From an uncultured Halieaceae bacterium (GTDB lineage: Bacteria > Pseudomonadota > Gammaproteobacteria > Pseudomonadales > Halieaceae), in contig CALJFL010000064.1 of NCBI GenBank assembly GCA_938074135.1, positions 1 through 17,051 of the forward strand: a DNA stretch of 17,051 bases. The letters are read 5' to 3'. Made by a program: the position numbers and the translations under genes. The notes below the pieces were generated by a model. It saw nothing but the letters and a program-made list of their open reading frames with translations. It was not told the origin of the DNA and did no database searches. Positions 1 to 7,268 of this stretch are shown piece after piece. Each line of letters opens with the position of its first letter. Positions within the stretch are counted from its first letter, which is position 1.

Positions 1-16
1 GGTCCATAGACGAGAG

Positions 17-34
17 CGGGCCCAACAGGGCCCG
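17..34 (-). terminator. GC-rich hairpin just downstream of hvfA (possible attenuator or terminator)
   Basis: CGGGCCC (17-23) and GGGCCCG (28-34) are perfect 7-bp inverted arms around the loop AACA, 48 bp past the hvfA stop in its direction of transcription. Short outer arms (AGAC/GTCT) could extend the structure around a bulge. There is no T-run after the stem on the minus strand, so it is not a classical intrinsic terminator. Inference: it could attenuate transcription between the abundant precursor gene and biosynthetic genes expected beyond base 1, or protect the 3' end of the hvfA mRNA. An open minus-strand frame from ATG 55-57 runs through it to base 1, but it has no ribosome binding site and I do not call it a gene. 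Confidence 0.35.
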
Positions 35-81
35 TCTAAGTCCCAGGCCCGCTCCATGCAGGCCCGGTTGATGGTCAGGCA

Positions 82-423
82 TTAGCCGCCGCACTTACCT
101 TCGCCGCACTTGCCTTCGCCTTCAGACTTCTCGCCTTCACCGCATTTGCCTTCGCCGCACTTGCCTTCGCCTTCAGACTTCTCGCCTTCGCCGCACTTGC
201 CTTCGCCGCACTTGCCTTCGTCTTCAGACTTCTCGCCTTCGCCGCACTTGCCTTCACCACACTTGCCCTCAGCATCGTGGCTGCCATAGCTGGCCAGGTC
301 GTAACCGCCACTCAACTGCTGAGCAGAAAACGGGTTAACTTCAGCTGATACCAGCGGTGCGATAGATGTTGCGAGGAATGCTGCACCCAGAGCAGCTGCC
401 AGAGGTTTCTTCGAATTAGCCAT
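82..423 (-). CDS. hvfA: HvfA/bufferin-family EGKCG-repeat RiPP metallophore precursor
   Basis: This is a 113-aa secreted precursor. Residues 1-27 form a signal peptide (MANSKK, then an Ala/Leu-rich core, cleavage likely after VSA). Next comes the family-typical NPF...QQLSGGY segment, then a low-complexity tail from about residue 52 with eight EGKCG motifs in four pairs separated by EGEKSE linkers. In this family an MNIO (DUF692) enzyme with a DUF2063-type partner converts the motif cysteines to thiooxazole/oxazolone-thioamide groups, and the exported product sequesters copper or related metals; that function is inferred from family knowledge. The ATG at 421-423 is chosen over an in-frame TTG at 445-447 because AGGG lies at proper spacing and the signal peptide then starts normally. 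No modification enzyme is visible; minus-strand partners would lie beyond base 1. Confidence 0.88.
   Translation of the reverse strand: MANSKKPLAAALGAAFLATSIAPLVSAEVNPFSAQQLSGGYDLASYGSHDAEGKCGEGKCGEGEKSEDEGKCGEGKCGEGEKSEGEGKCGEGKCGEGEKSEGEGKCGEGKCGG
88..270 (-). repeat. 51-bp tandem repeat encoding paired EGKCG motifs
   Basis: Three full 51-bp units (88-138, 139-189, 190-240) and one partial unit (241-270) encode EGKCGEGKCGEGEKSE plus G or D. By eye, units one and three differ at about two positions and units one and two at about three. Near-identity at the DNA level, including synonymous sites, suggests recent tandem duplication or gene conversion. Each unit also contains an internal smaller duplication, the EGKCG pair. 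Confidence 0.93.
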
Positions 424-509
424 GATAGTTTCCCTATTAAGATTCAATGGTTTTATTGCTTCTCGAAATGCCCCGGAGGTTAGGCCTCATTGGCAGCTTT
501 CGTGATAGC

Positions 510-537
510 TATGACACAGTATCGGCAGGGAAGTTTC
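510..537 (-). promoter_or_regulatory. Candidate ECF/RpoE-type promoter for hvfA
   Basis: Read on the minus strand, GAAACTT (537-531) is followed after exactly 16 bases by TCATA (514-510). This is close to the RpoE/AlgU-type pattern GGAACTT-N16-TCAAA. It would start transcription near position 503 and leave a leader of about 80 nt before the hvfA ATG. I saw no better sigma-70 promoter in 424-631. HvfA-type loci are often linked to ECF sigma factors, which makes the match plausible, but both elements are short and imperfect. Confidence 0.35.
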
Positions 538-631
538 ATAGCGCCCGCCTGGGAATTGGTAATATGTCACATTTTCCAATCCTGTAGTGCTTTCGTCGGC
601 AATAAGCTGGACAGCTGAGGCTAATCGCCGA

Positions 632-3600
632 TCAGTGGGGGTTATTTTGCAACCATTGCTGCACATCTCGCCACTGCGCCTGTAAGCGCTTCAGCGATAC
701 CGGGATTTTGGTACCCAGGTTTTGTGCAAACAGCGACACCCTGAACTCCTCCAGCGCCCAGCGATACTGGCAGGCTGCCGGGCAGGCCAGCAGCAGCCCC
801 GGACGCTCCGACAGCACTGCCTGCAGTGGCTCGGTCAACCCGGCCAGCATAGCCATGTGCTGCTGATCCTTGGAATATTGGCCGCTCAGGCGCTCAACCC
901 TGGTCCGCAGGGCTTTCATATAGCGGGGGTATTGAGCGAGCCAGGCAGCCGGCGTATCCCGCATGAATCCGGTGTGCAACAGGTTTGCGAGTTGCGCCTT
1001 TATGTCATCGCGCGAGTCGCTCCACGCCCCGGCGGGCATTGCGGCGAGCAGTTGCCGGGTAGCCGCCAGGACTTCCAAAGTATTGAACAGTAGCGTTTCC
1101 AGGTCATTGCCAATTGTCACCAGCCGCCCGCTGCCCTCGCTCACTGCCGACTCGAATTCCGCCCGGGTAAAGGGCAGACTTTCCTCGAGTTGCAAAGCCT
1201 GGGCAAACGCGGCAGCAATAAGGTCGTCCAACAGCACCGCACGCTCCAGTCCGGCCCCGGCCAACACCAGCGTGAAGTTGTTCCCACGCAGCATCTGCTT
1301 GCGCAAAAATCGGCTGCCCTGGCTATTGTGCAACTGGGCCAGACGCAGCACCCCCAGGCGATGTTGCTGACGGGCCTCTTCGGGATAGTCGAACAGCTCG
1401 ATAGCGACGTTATCGCCACAATCGACAAGCGCGGGATAAGATACGATGGCCACCCCGGCCTGGCGGAACCGCCACTCCCGGGGAATGGCGTCCATATCCC
1501 AGCGGGTTATGCCTGTCCGCCGGGGGCTATCATCAGGCACGACAGTGACCGACTGCTGGGTTTCATCGCGGAATCGGCGAATCAGCGCATCGAGGTCCCG
1601 GTCTTCAGCCAACAGCCGTCCATCACCGTCAACCACCCTGATATTCATCCGGTAGTAATCGTCGAGCTTGTCCAGCGCCCAGTCCGAGCGACTCAACCTG
1701 GTGCCACCCAGACGCGACATAGCCCGGGTCAAAGCCTCGATCAGATCGACATTGTCCGGCTCCAGTTCGGCCAATGCCCTGTCGACAAAATCCGGGGCCG
1801 GCACCAGGTGCTTACGCTGCTGTTTGGGCAGTGCCTTGACCAGCGCAATGCACTTCTCGCGCAGCAATCCGGGCACTAACCAGTCAAAACGAAACCGCGG
1901 CACACGGTTCAGCAGCGCCACGGGCACGGTCACTGACACACCGTCACTGGCCTTGCCCGGTTCGAAGTGGTAACTCAGGCGATAACGCATGTCCTCCCAT
2001 TGCAGATAATCGGGAAATTGCTCGCCCAATTCAGCGCCAGGATCACGGGCCAGTAACGCGCCCCGCTCTATTCGCAAGGCTGTATCGGCACCGGCTGTCT
2101 CCTTGAGCCAGGCTTTCAGGCGACTGGCTGTGAACGCGTTGTCCGGCAGGCGCTCATCATAAAAATCGTATAACACCTGCTCGTCAGCGACGATATCCCG
2201 GCGCCGGGTACGGGACTCCAACTCCTCCAGCTGGCGCACAAGACGCAGGTTGTGCTTCAGAAATCCGGGGTGCTGGCTAAACTTACCGGCGATCAGCCCT
2301 TCCCGAATCAGCAACTCCCGCGACTCTTCGGGGTTGATGTTACCGTAGTGAACCGAGCGTTTATCCGCCACGGTCAGCCCATGCAGGCTAAGACGTTCCC
2401 AGGCAACTGCGCGGCCACTGCGCGCTTGCCAACGCGGCTCATAGTAGTGATGTTTGAGCAGCCCTGGATTAATGTCGATTACCCACTGCGGCTCTATCGC
2501 GCCCGCGGTCCGGGCAAAAACGCTACTGGTCTCCACGATCTCGGCGCAAACCAGCCACTTGGGCGGTTTGCGATAGAGAGAAGAGCCGGGGAAAAGCTGC
2601 AGCTTGCGATTGCGAGCACCCAGGTACTCCCTGCGCTCCTGTTGCTGGGCAATGTTTCCCAATAAGCCCGTCAGCAGCGCTATATGAATACCGGTGTAAT
2701 TTTCTTCCTCGGGCAACTGTTGTCGCGGATGCAGCTTCTGCTGACGACAGGCAATAACCAGTTGCGCGTGGACTTCGCGCCACTCCCGCATACGCATGAA
2801 AGCGAGGAACTCGCGCTGGCACAACTTGCGCAGTTGGTTCTGGCTCAGCGTCTGACGCTGTTCCTCGTAGTAACGCCACAGATTGATCCAGGCCATAAAA
2901 TCCGAGCGCGGATGCCGAAAACGCGCGTGTGACTGATCGGCCTGTTGCTGCTTCTCCTGCGGCCGCTCCCGGGGATCCTGTATCGCCAGCGCACTGGCGA
3001 TCACAAGTATTTCCTCCAGACAGTGTTGCTGTTCGGCAGCCAGAATCATCCTGCCCAGGCGAGGATCGATAGGCAGGCGCGCCATCCTCTTGCCAATGGT
3101 GGTGAGCTTGCCAGCGCTGGTAACGGCACCCAACTCTTCCAGCAGCTTGTAACCATCGCGCACCATGCGGGTGTCCGGTGGGTCGATAAACGGAAAGTTA
3201 TTTATGTCACCGAGGCGCAGCTGCAGCATCTGCAGTACCACCGCAGCCAGGTTGGTCCGCTTTATTTCCGGATCGGTAAACTCCGGGCGACCCAGAAAAT
3301 CCTGCTCGGTGTAGAGCCGGATACAGACGCCAGCCTCCACCCGGCCGCAACGACCCTGCCGCTGGTTGGCACTGGCCTGTGAAATAGCCTCGATAGGCAA
3401 TCGTTGGACCTTGGTGCGAAAACTGTAACGGCTTATGCGTGCCTCACCCGGATCAATCACATAGCGAATGCCGGGAACTGTCAGCGAAGTTTCGGCCACA
3501 TTGGTCGCCAGCACGACCCGCATGCCACGCCGTCCCGAGGTATCAAAAACGAGATTCTGCTCGGCCTGACTCAGACGGGCATAGAGTGGCAGAACCAGTA

Positions 3601-4375
3601 GGTCGGTCTGCTGTCGCAGCACCTTGGCAAGCTCCCGGATATCCCGCTCCCCTGGCAGGAATATCAGTACGTCGCCGCGAGTGCCATACGCGCCCCGGTC
3701 GATTGATTCGACCAGCGCCACGATCTGCTCGCGAACGCCCTGATCCCGGTCCGTGGCGGGATCCTGGTAGATTGTTTCCACCGGGAACGTTCGCCCCGAT
3801 ACTTCGATAATCGGGGCGTTGTCGAAATGACGCGAAAAACTTTCTACGTCGATGGTGGCAGAGGTAACGATTACCTTGAGATCGGGTCGCCGGGGCAACA
3901 GACGTTTCAGGTAGCCCAACAGGAAGTCGATATTCAGACTGCGTTCGTGGGCTTCATCGATAATCAAGGTATCGTACTGGCGCAGCATTCGGTCGCGCTG
4001 CATCTCTGCCAACAAAATTCCGTCGGTCATCACCTTCACCGCTGTGCTATCAGACACCTGGTCGTGGAAACGAACCTGGTAGCCCACGGTGTCGCCCAGC
4101 GGTGTATCCAACTCCTGTGCAATGCGCTGGGCTACCGTGCGCGCCGCCAGCCGCCGCGGCTGGGTGTGGCCGATACGCGCCGCCTGCCCGCGGCCTAACG
4201 CCAGGCATATCTTGGGTAGCTGTGTGGTTTTACCAGAACCGGTTTCGCCGGCAATAATGACAACCTGATTGTCGCGTATCGCGGCGGCGATCTCCTCGCG
4301 CCGCTCCACGACTGGCAGTTGCTGTGTAAATGAAACCGGAGGAACCCGCCTGCGTGGTTCCTGGGATGTTGCCAT
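632..4375 (-). CDS. hrpA: ATP-dependent RNA helicase HrpA (DEAH box)
   Basis: This 1247-aa cytoplasmic DEAH-box RNA helicase belongs to the family implicated in mRNA processing and ribosome rescue. Visible motifs are Walker A GETGSGKT (residues 43-50), DEAH (140-143), SAT (172-174), TNVAETSLTVPGI (291-303) and motif VI QRQGRCGR (338-345). These are followed by the HA2/OB region and the long HrpA-specific C-terminal domain (DUF3418-type, roughly residues 640-1240). E. coli HrpA is about 1300 aa; this one lacks roughly the first 50 residues. No upstream start is possible because the fadD stop TAA (4391-4393) lies in the same frame 15 bp before the ATG. An AGG lies about 8 nt before the start. 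It is likely co-transcribed with fadD. No clear terminator follows it. Confidence 0.96.
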   Translation of the reverse strand: MATSQEPRRRVPPVSFTQQLPVVERREEIAAAIRDNQVVIIAGETGSGKTTQLPKICLALGRGQAARIGHTQPRRLAARTVAQRIAQELDTPLGDTVGYQVRFHDQVSDSTAVKVMTDGILLAEMQRDRMLRQYDTLIIDEAHERSLNIDFLLGYLKRLLPRRPDLKVIVTSATIDVESFSRHFDNAPIIEVSGRTFPVETIYQDPATDRDQGVREQIVALVESIDRGAYGTRGDVLIFLPGERDIRELAKVLRQQTDLLVLPLYARLSQAEQNLVFDTSGRRGMRVVLATNVAETSLTVPGIRYVIDPGEARISRYSFRTKVQRLPIEAISQASANQRQGRCGRVEAGVCIRLYTEQDFLGRPEFTDPEIKRTNLAAVVLQMLQLRLGDINNFPFIDPPDTRMVRDGYKLLEELGAVTSAGKLTTIGKRMARLPIDPRLGRMILAAEQQHCLEEILVIASALAIQDPRERPQEKQQQADQSHARFRHPRSDFMAWINLWRYYEEQRQTLSQNQLRKLCQREFLAFMRMREWREVHAQLVIACRQQKLHPRQQLPEEENYTGIHIALLTGLLGNIAQQQERREYLGARNRKLQLFPGSSLYRKPPKWLVCAEIVETSSVFARTAGAIEPQWVIDINPGLLKHHYYEPRWQARSGRAVAWERLSLHGLTVADKRSVHYGNINPEESRELLIREGLIAGKFSQHPGFLKHNLRLVRQLEELESRTRRRDIVADEQVLYDFYDERLPDNAFTASRLKAWLKETAGADTALRIERGALLARDPGAELGEQFPDYLQWEDMRYRLSYHFEPGKASDGVSVTVPVALLNRVPRFRFDWLVPGLLREKCIALVKALPKQQRKHLVPAPDFVDRALAELEPDNVDLIEALTRAMSRLGGTRLSRSDWALDKLDDYYRMNIRVVDGDGRLLAEDRDLDALIRRFRDETQQSVTVVPDDSPRRTGITRWDMDAIPREWRFRQAGVAIVSYPALVDCGDNVAIELFDYPEEARQQHRLGVLRLAQLHNSQGSRFLRKQMLRGNNFTLVLAGAGLERAVLLDDLIAAAFAQALQLEESLPFTRAEFESAVSEGSGRLVTIGNDLETLLFNTLEVLAATRQLLAAMPAGAWSDSRDDIKAQLANLLHTGFMRDTPAAWLAQYPRYMKALRTRVERLSGQYSKDQQHMAMLAGLTEPLQAVLSERPGLLLACPAACQYRWALEEFRVSLFAQNLGTKIPVSLKRLQAQWRDVQQWLQNNPH

Positions 4376-4390
4376 GAGATGTGCCTGACC

Positions 4391-6079
4391 TTATGCGCTG
4401 TCGCGCAACTCCCGTCGCAGTATCTTACCGACATTGGTTTTAGGTAAGTCCTGCCGAAACTCCACCAGCTTGGGCACCTTGTAGGCCGTCAGGCTGCGGC
4501 GGCAGAATTCGCGCACTTCCTCGGCAGTGAGGTTGCCGGACCGGGATACCACAAACATTTTGATCACCTCGCCAGAGATCTCATCTGGTATACCGACCGC
4601 TGCACACTCCAGGACATCATCGTGCTCACTCAGCACATCCTCAAGTTCGTTCGGGTAAACATTGAATCCCGACACCACGATCATATCCTTCTTGCGGTCG
4701 ACGATCTGGACAAACCCGTCCGGTCGAATTTTTGCGATGTCGCCAGTGCAAAACCAGCCCTCGCCATCCATAACCTTGGCGGTCTCATCGGGACGCTGCC
4801 AGTAACCGAGCATCACCTGCGGGCCGCGAACGCAGAGTTCACCTGCCTCGTCAATGGGCAGGACATTGCCCTCATCGTCGACGACCTTGACTTCAGTGTG
4901 CGGAACCGGCAGCCCGATTGTGCCGATAATCATCCTGCCGCCCGGGTTACTCGAGACCACCGGAGATGTTTCGGTCAGGCCATAACCCTCGGAAACTTCG
5001 CAACCTGTAACCTGCTGCCAGCGCCCCGCAACGGCATGGGTCAAGGCCATACCGCCGGACAGGGTCAGCTTCAGTGATGAGAAATCCAGCAGCCTGAACG
5101 CTTCGTTATTGCACAGTGCTGCGAACAGTGTGTTCAGGCCACAAAAGATATTAGGGCGATACTCCTTCATCACCTTGACTACGGAGGGCAGATCGCGAGG
5201 ATTAGGGATGAACACCATGTGCCCGCCACGCAACATGGAATAGATACACGTCATAAAGGCATAAATGTGATAGACCGGTAAGGGCTGCGCAATGACACGC
5301 TCCTCGTCACTCAGTCTGTGACTTTCAAAAAATGTATCGGCCTGCAGGATATTTGATACCAGGTTGCCATGCGACAACATCGCCCCCTTGGCTACCCCGG
5401 TCGTGCCTCCGGTGTACTGCAGCATCGCCAGTCCATTGCGCTCCCCTGCCACAGGCGTGGGCGACTTTGCCGCACCCGCTTTTAGGGCGGCGCGCAGACT
5501 TATCGCCCCCGGGATTTCAAATGGCGGCACCATCTTCTTGATGTGCTTTGCAACGGTATTGATAAAAACCCGCTTCAGGGGCGAGTGCAGGTCCGCCAAC
5601 TCGGTGACCACCACATACTTAACCGGCGTCGCTGGCAGCACAGTGGCGACTGTCTCGGCGACATTGGCCTGAACCACCAGGGCCTTGACCCCCGCATCAT
5701 TGAACTGGTGTTCGATCTCGCGAGCGCTATAAAGCGGATTGGTATTGACGACAACCAACCCGGCACGCAGCGCTCCAATCACTACCACCGGGTACTGTAC
5801 AAGATTAGGCATCTGAATGGCGATCCGATCTCCAGGCACAAGCTCGGTATGGTGCTGCAACCACGAGGCGAAGTTGGCAGATAGTCGATCGATATCGGCG
5901 AAGGTCAGGGTACAGCCCAGACTGGTAAAGGCGGGCTGCGTGGCGTACTCGCGAAAGGCAAACTCTGCCACCGCAACGACGGTATCGAAACGATCGATAC
6001 CAGCATCGGCCGGGATACCGAGTTCCTCACGCACTGAATTGATAAAGGCCTGTATTTCGTCCAGTAAGACACCTGCCAT
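4391..6079 (-). CDS. fadD: Long-chain fatty acid-CoA ligase
   Basis: This 562-aa member of the ANL (AMP-forming) family activates fatty acids to acyl-CoA for beta-oxidation or lipid synthesis. Visible motifs are the P-loop YTGGTTGVAKGAML (from residue 222), EGYGLTE (364-370), GWFCTGD (441-447), and the FadD signature region VDRKKDMIVVSGFNVYP (460-476) that binds the acyl chain and AMP. The C-terminal VGKILRREL motif, carrying the catalytic lysine, ends the protein. ATG 6077-6079 is preferred over an in-frame TTG at 6110-6112 because GAGG lies 9 nt upstream and the TTG has no such site. It diverges from phaJ and precedes hrpA by 15 bp. The exact chain-length preference cannot be read from sequence. 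Confidence 0.94.
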   Translation of the reverse strand: MAGVLLDEIQAFINSVREELGIPADAGIDRFDTVVAVAEFAFREYATQPAFTSLGCTLTFADIDRLSANFASWLQHHTELVPGDRIAIQMPNLVQYPVVVIGALRAGLVVVNTNPLYSAREIEHQFNDAGVKALVVQANVAETVATVLPATPVKYVVVTELADLHSPLKRVFINTVAKHIKKMVPPFEIPGAISLRAALKAGAAKSPTPVAGERNGLAMLQYTGGTTGVAKGAMLSHGNLVSNILQADTFFESHRLSDEERVIAQPLPVYHIYAFMTCIYSMLRGGHMVFIPNPRDLPSVVKVMKEYRPNIFCGLNTLFAALCNNEAFRLLDFSSLKLTLSGGMALTHAVAGRWQQVTGCEVSEGYGLTETSPVVSSNPGGRMIIGTIGLPVPHTEVKVVDDEGNVLPIDEAGELCVRGPQVMLGYWQRPDETAKVMDGEGWFCTGDIAKIRPDGFVQIVDRKKDMIVVSGFNVYPNELEDVLSEHDDVLECAAVGIPDEISGEVIKMFVVSRSGNLTAEEVREFCRRSLTAYKVPKLVEFRQDLPKTNVGKILRRELRDSA

Positions 6080-6158
6080 TTTGGCTTCCCTCAAGCACCT
6101 GTGGGTGTTCAAAATACGTTAAAATGTGCGCTCCCGCAAAGCCTCGACTGGCCTCACT

Positions 6159-6635
6159 ATGAACAAACTGACCAACATACCCTATGCCGACATCCAACTC
6201 GGCCAGACCGCCACCTATTCCTCAACCATCGGCGATACGCAGGTACGCTTGTTCGCCGCTGTATCAGGGGATGTCAATCCCCTGCACCTGGATCAGGCCT
6301 ATGCCGAGACAACACCCTTTGGCGAGCGGATTGCCCATGGCATGCTGACTGGTGGCCTGATCTCAGCCGCGATTGCAATGGAATTGCCGGGGCCGGGAAC
6401 GGTATATCGCAGCCAATCACTGAAATTCAGGGCGCCGGTTAAGTTGGGTGACACCCTTACGGTCAGGCTTGAAGTGACCGACAAACAGGACCGTGGCCCG
6501 GCCGTGACGCTGGACTGCAAAGTCTACAATCAGCATGAGAAGCTGGTTGCCAGTGGTACTGCTGAGGTGATTGCTCCCACGGAGAAACTGTCACTCCCAA
6601 GGCCCCCAATTCCAGGGTTTACAGTGGCCGATTAA
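6159..6635 (+). CDS. phaJ: MaoC-like (R)-specific enoyl-CoA hydratase, PhaJ type
   Basis: This is a 158-aa single hot-dog domain protein. The hydratase signature SGDVNPLHLD is at residues 36-45, with likely catalytic Asp38 and His43, followed by FGERIAHGML (54-63). PhaJ enzymes hydrate trans-2-enoyl-CoA to (R)-3-hydroxyacyl-CoA, linking beta-oxidation to polyhydroxyalkanoate or other hydroxyacyl pathways. ATG 6159 is chosen because the protein then aligns with PhaJ N-termini; a GTG at 6126 would add 11 unconserved residues. No strong Shine-Dalgarno precedes either start. It is divergent from fadD (79-bp gap) and only 2 bp separate its stop from that of the convergent downstream gene. No PHA synthase is in the window, so a PHA role is not established. 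Confidence 0.85.
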   Translation: MNKLTNIPYADIQLGQTATYSSTIGDTQVRLFAAVSGDVNPLHLDQAYAETTPFGERIAHGMLTGGLISAAIAMELPGPGTVYRSQSLKFRAPVKLGDTLTVRLEVTDKQDRGPAVTLDCKVYNQHEKLVASGTAEVIAPTEKLSLPRPPIPGFTVAD

Positions 6636-6637
6636 CA

Positions 6638-7141
6638 CTAGGCCTGCTCCTGACTGGCGGGCGCATCCTTGGCAGCAAACTGTCCCGGGTCGATATACAT
6701 TAATCGCAAGACCACGTTAGCCTGGCCACCGCTAACATCTGCACCCAGCACCATGACGTTGGGCTGGCCTTCTTCAACAGTCACTCCAGTCGCACCGAAC
6801 ATCATCACGTTGGCGTCATGTTCGGCGGTAAACGAGGTGATTTTCTGGTCTTTTTGCAAGGCAGTCGACAAATTGGTAATCAAGACTCCCAGACTGTTGC
6901 GGAAACCGCCATAATTAAGCTTACCGCGGAACTCACTGTGGTCCAGCGCCAGGTCAAAACGAACCAGCGACTTGTCTTCCATTTCAACCTGGGTCAGTGC
7001 TACTGCGCTGCCCTCGGCGAGTTTCTTGAACAGGTTTTTTGCATCGGTGCGTGTCGCTTCGATAAACGCGCGGTGCAGCAGGTTCGCGGAGATAGTCAGG
7101 AATGTTTCCTGGGGAAGGGACTGGGTTTCTGCTTGCGCCAT
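6638..7141 (-). CDS. Conserved-looking hypothetical protein, 167 aa
   Basis: I do not recognise this family. The predicted protein is soluble: it has no signal peptide and no membrane segment. The N-terminal part (residues about 10-45) looks alpha-helical and basic (FIEATRTDAKNLFKKLAEG), and the rest reads as alternating strands with Gly/Val-rich turns (VMMFGATGVTVEEG, VMVLGADVSGGQANVVLRL). The tail is Ala/Gln-rich. ATG 7139-7141 has GAGG six bases upstream and is preferred to an in-frame TTG at 7157-7159. It is convergent with phaJ (2-bp gap) and divergent from the mnmC cluster. Codon use resembles the neighbours. No function is proposed. Confidence 0.82.
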   Translation of the reverse strand: MAQAETQSLPQETFLTISANLLHRAFIEATRTDAKNLFKKLAEGSAVALTQVEMEDKSLVRFDLALDHSEFRGKLNYGGFRNSLGVLITNLSTALQKDQKITSFTAEHDANVMMFGATGVTVEEGQPNVMVLGADVSGGQANVVLRLMYIDPGQFAAKDAPASQEQA

Positions 7142-7205
7142 GGGAACCTCGCAACTCAAAGGGCCGCAAGTGTAATACCTGGGGCGAGCAAACTCCAGTT
7201 CGCCT

Positions 7206-7235
7206 TTGGGGAACGCAAGATGGCTCTGTTATCAT
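7206..7235 (+). promoter_or_regulatory. Candidate sigma-70 promoter for the mnmC cluster
   Basis: TTGGGG (7206-7211) and TATCAT (7230-7235) are separated by 18 bases in the divergent intergenic region. Transcription would begin near 7242, just before the GAGG site at 7251-7254. If correct, translation cannot begin at the TTG at 7206, which supports a later start for the downstream gene. The match is moderate (4/6 in each element). Confidence 0.35.
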
Positions 7236-7268
7236 AGCGGGCCAGAAAAAGAGGACGTCATTCAGACT

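Noticed and set aside
1..57. Start of an MNIO (hvfB) gene on the minus strand
   Set aside because: An open frame from ATG 55-57 reaches the window edge, but it has no ribosome site, does not resemble MNIO N-termini and runs through a strong hairpin.
75..311. Minus-strand Lys/Ala/Ser-repeat reading frame
   Set aside because: It is the alternate frame of the hvfA repeat. The hvfA frame has the signal peptide, ribosome site and family motifs.
1190..1879. 229-codon plus-strand open frame opposite hrpA
   Set aside because: It is antisense to the HrpA C-terminal domain, with no family motif and no separate promoter signal.
6080..6158. FadR/PsrA-type operator between fadD and phaJ
   Set aside because: Only a 4-bp inverted repeat (CACC/GGTG) is present. 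No convincing palindrome or promoter pair could be defined in this 79-bp gap.
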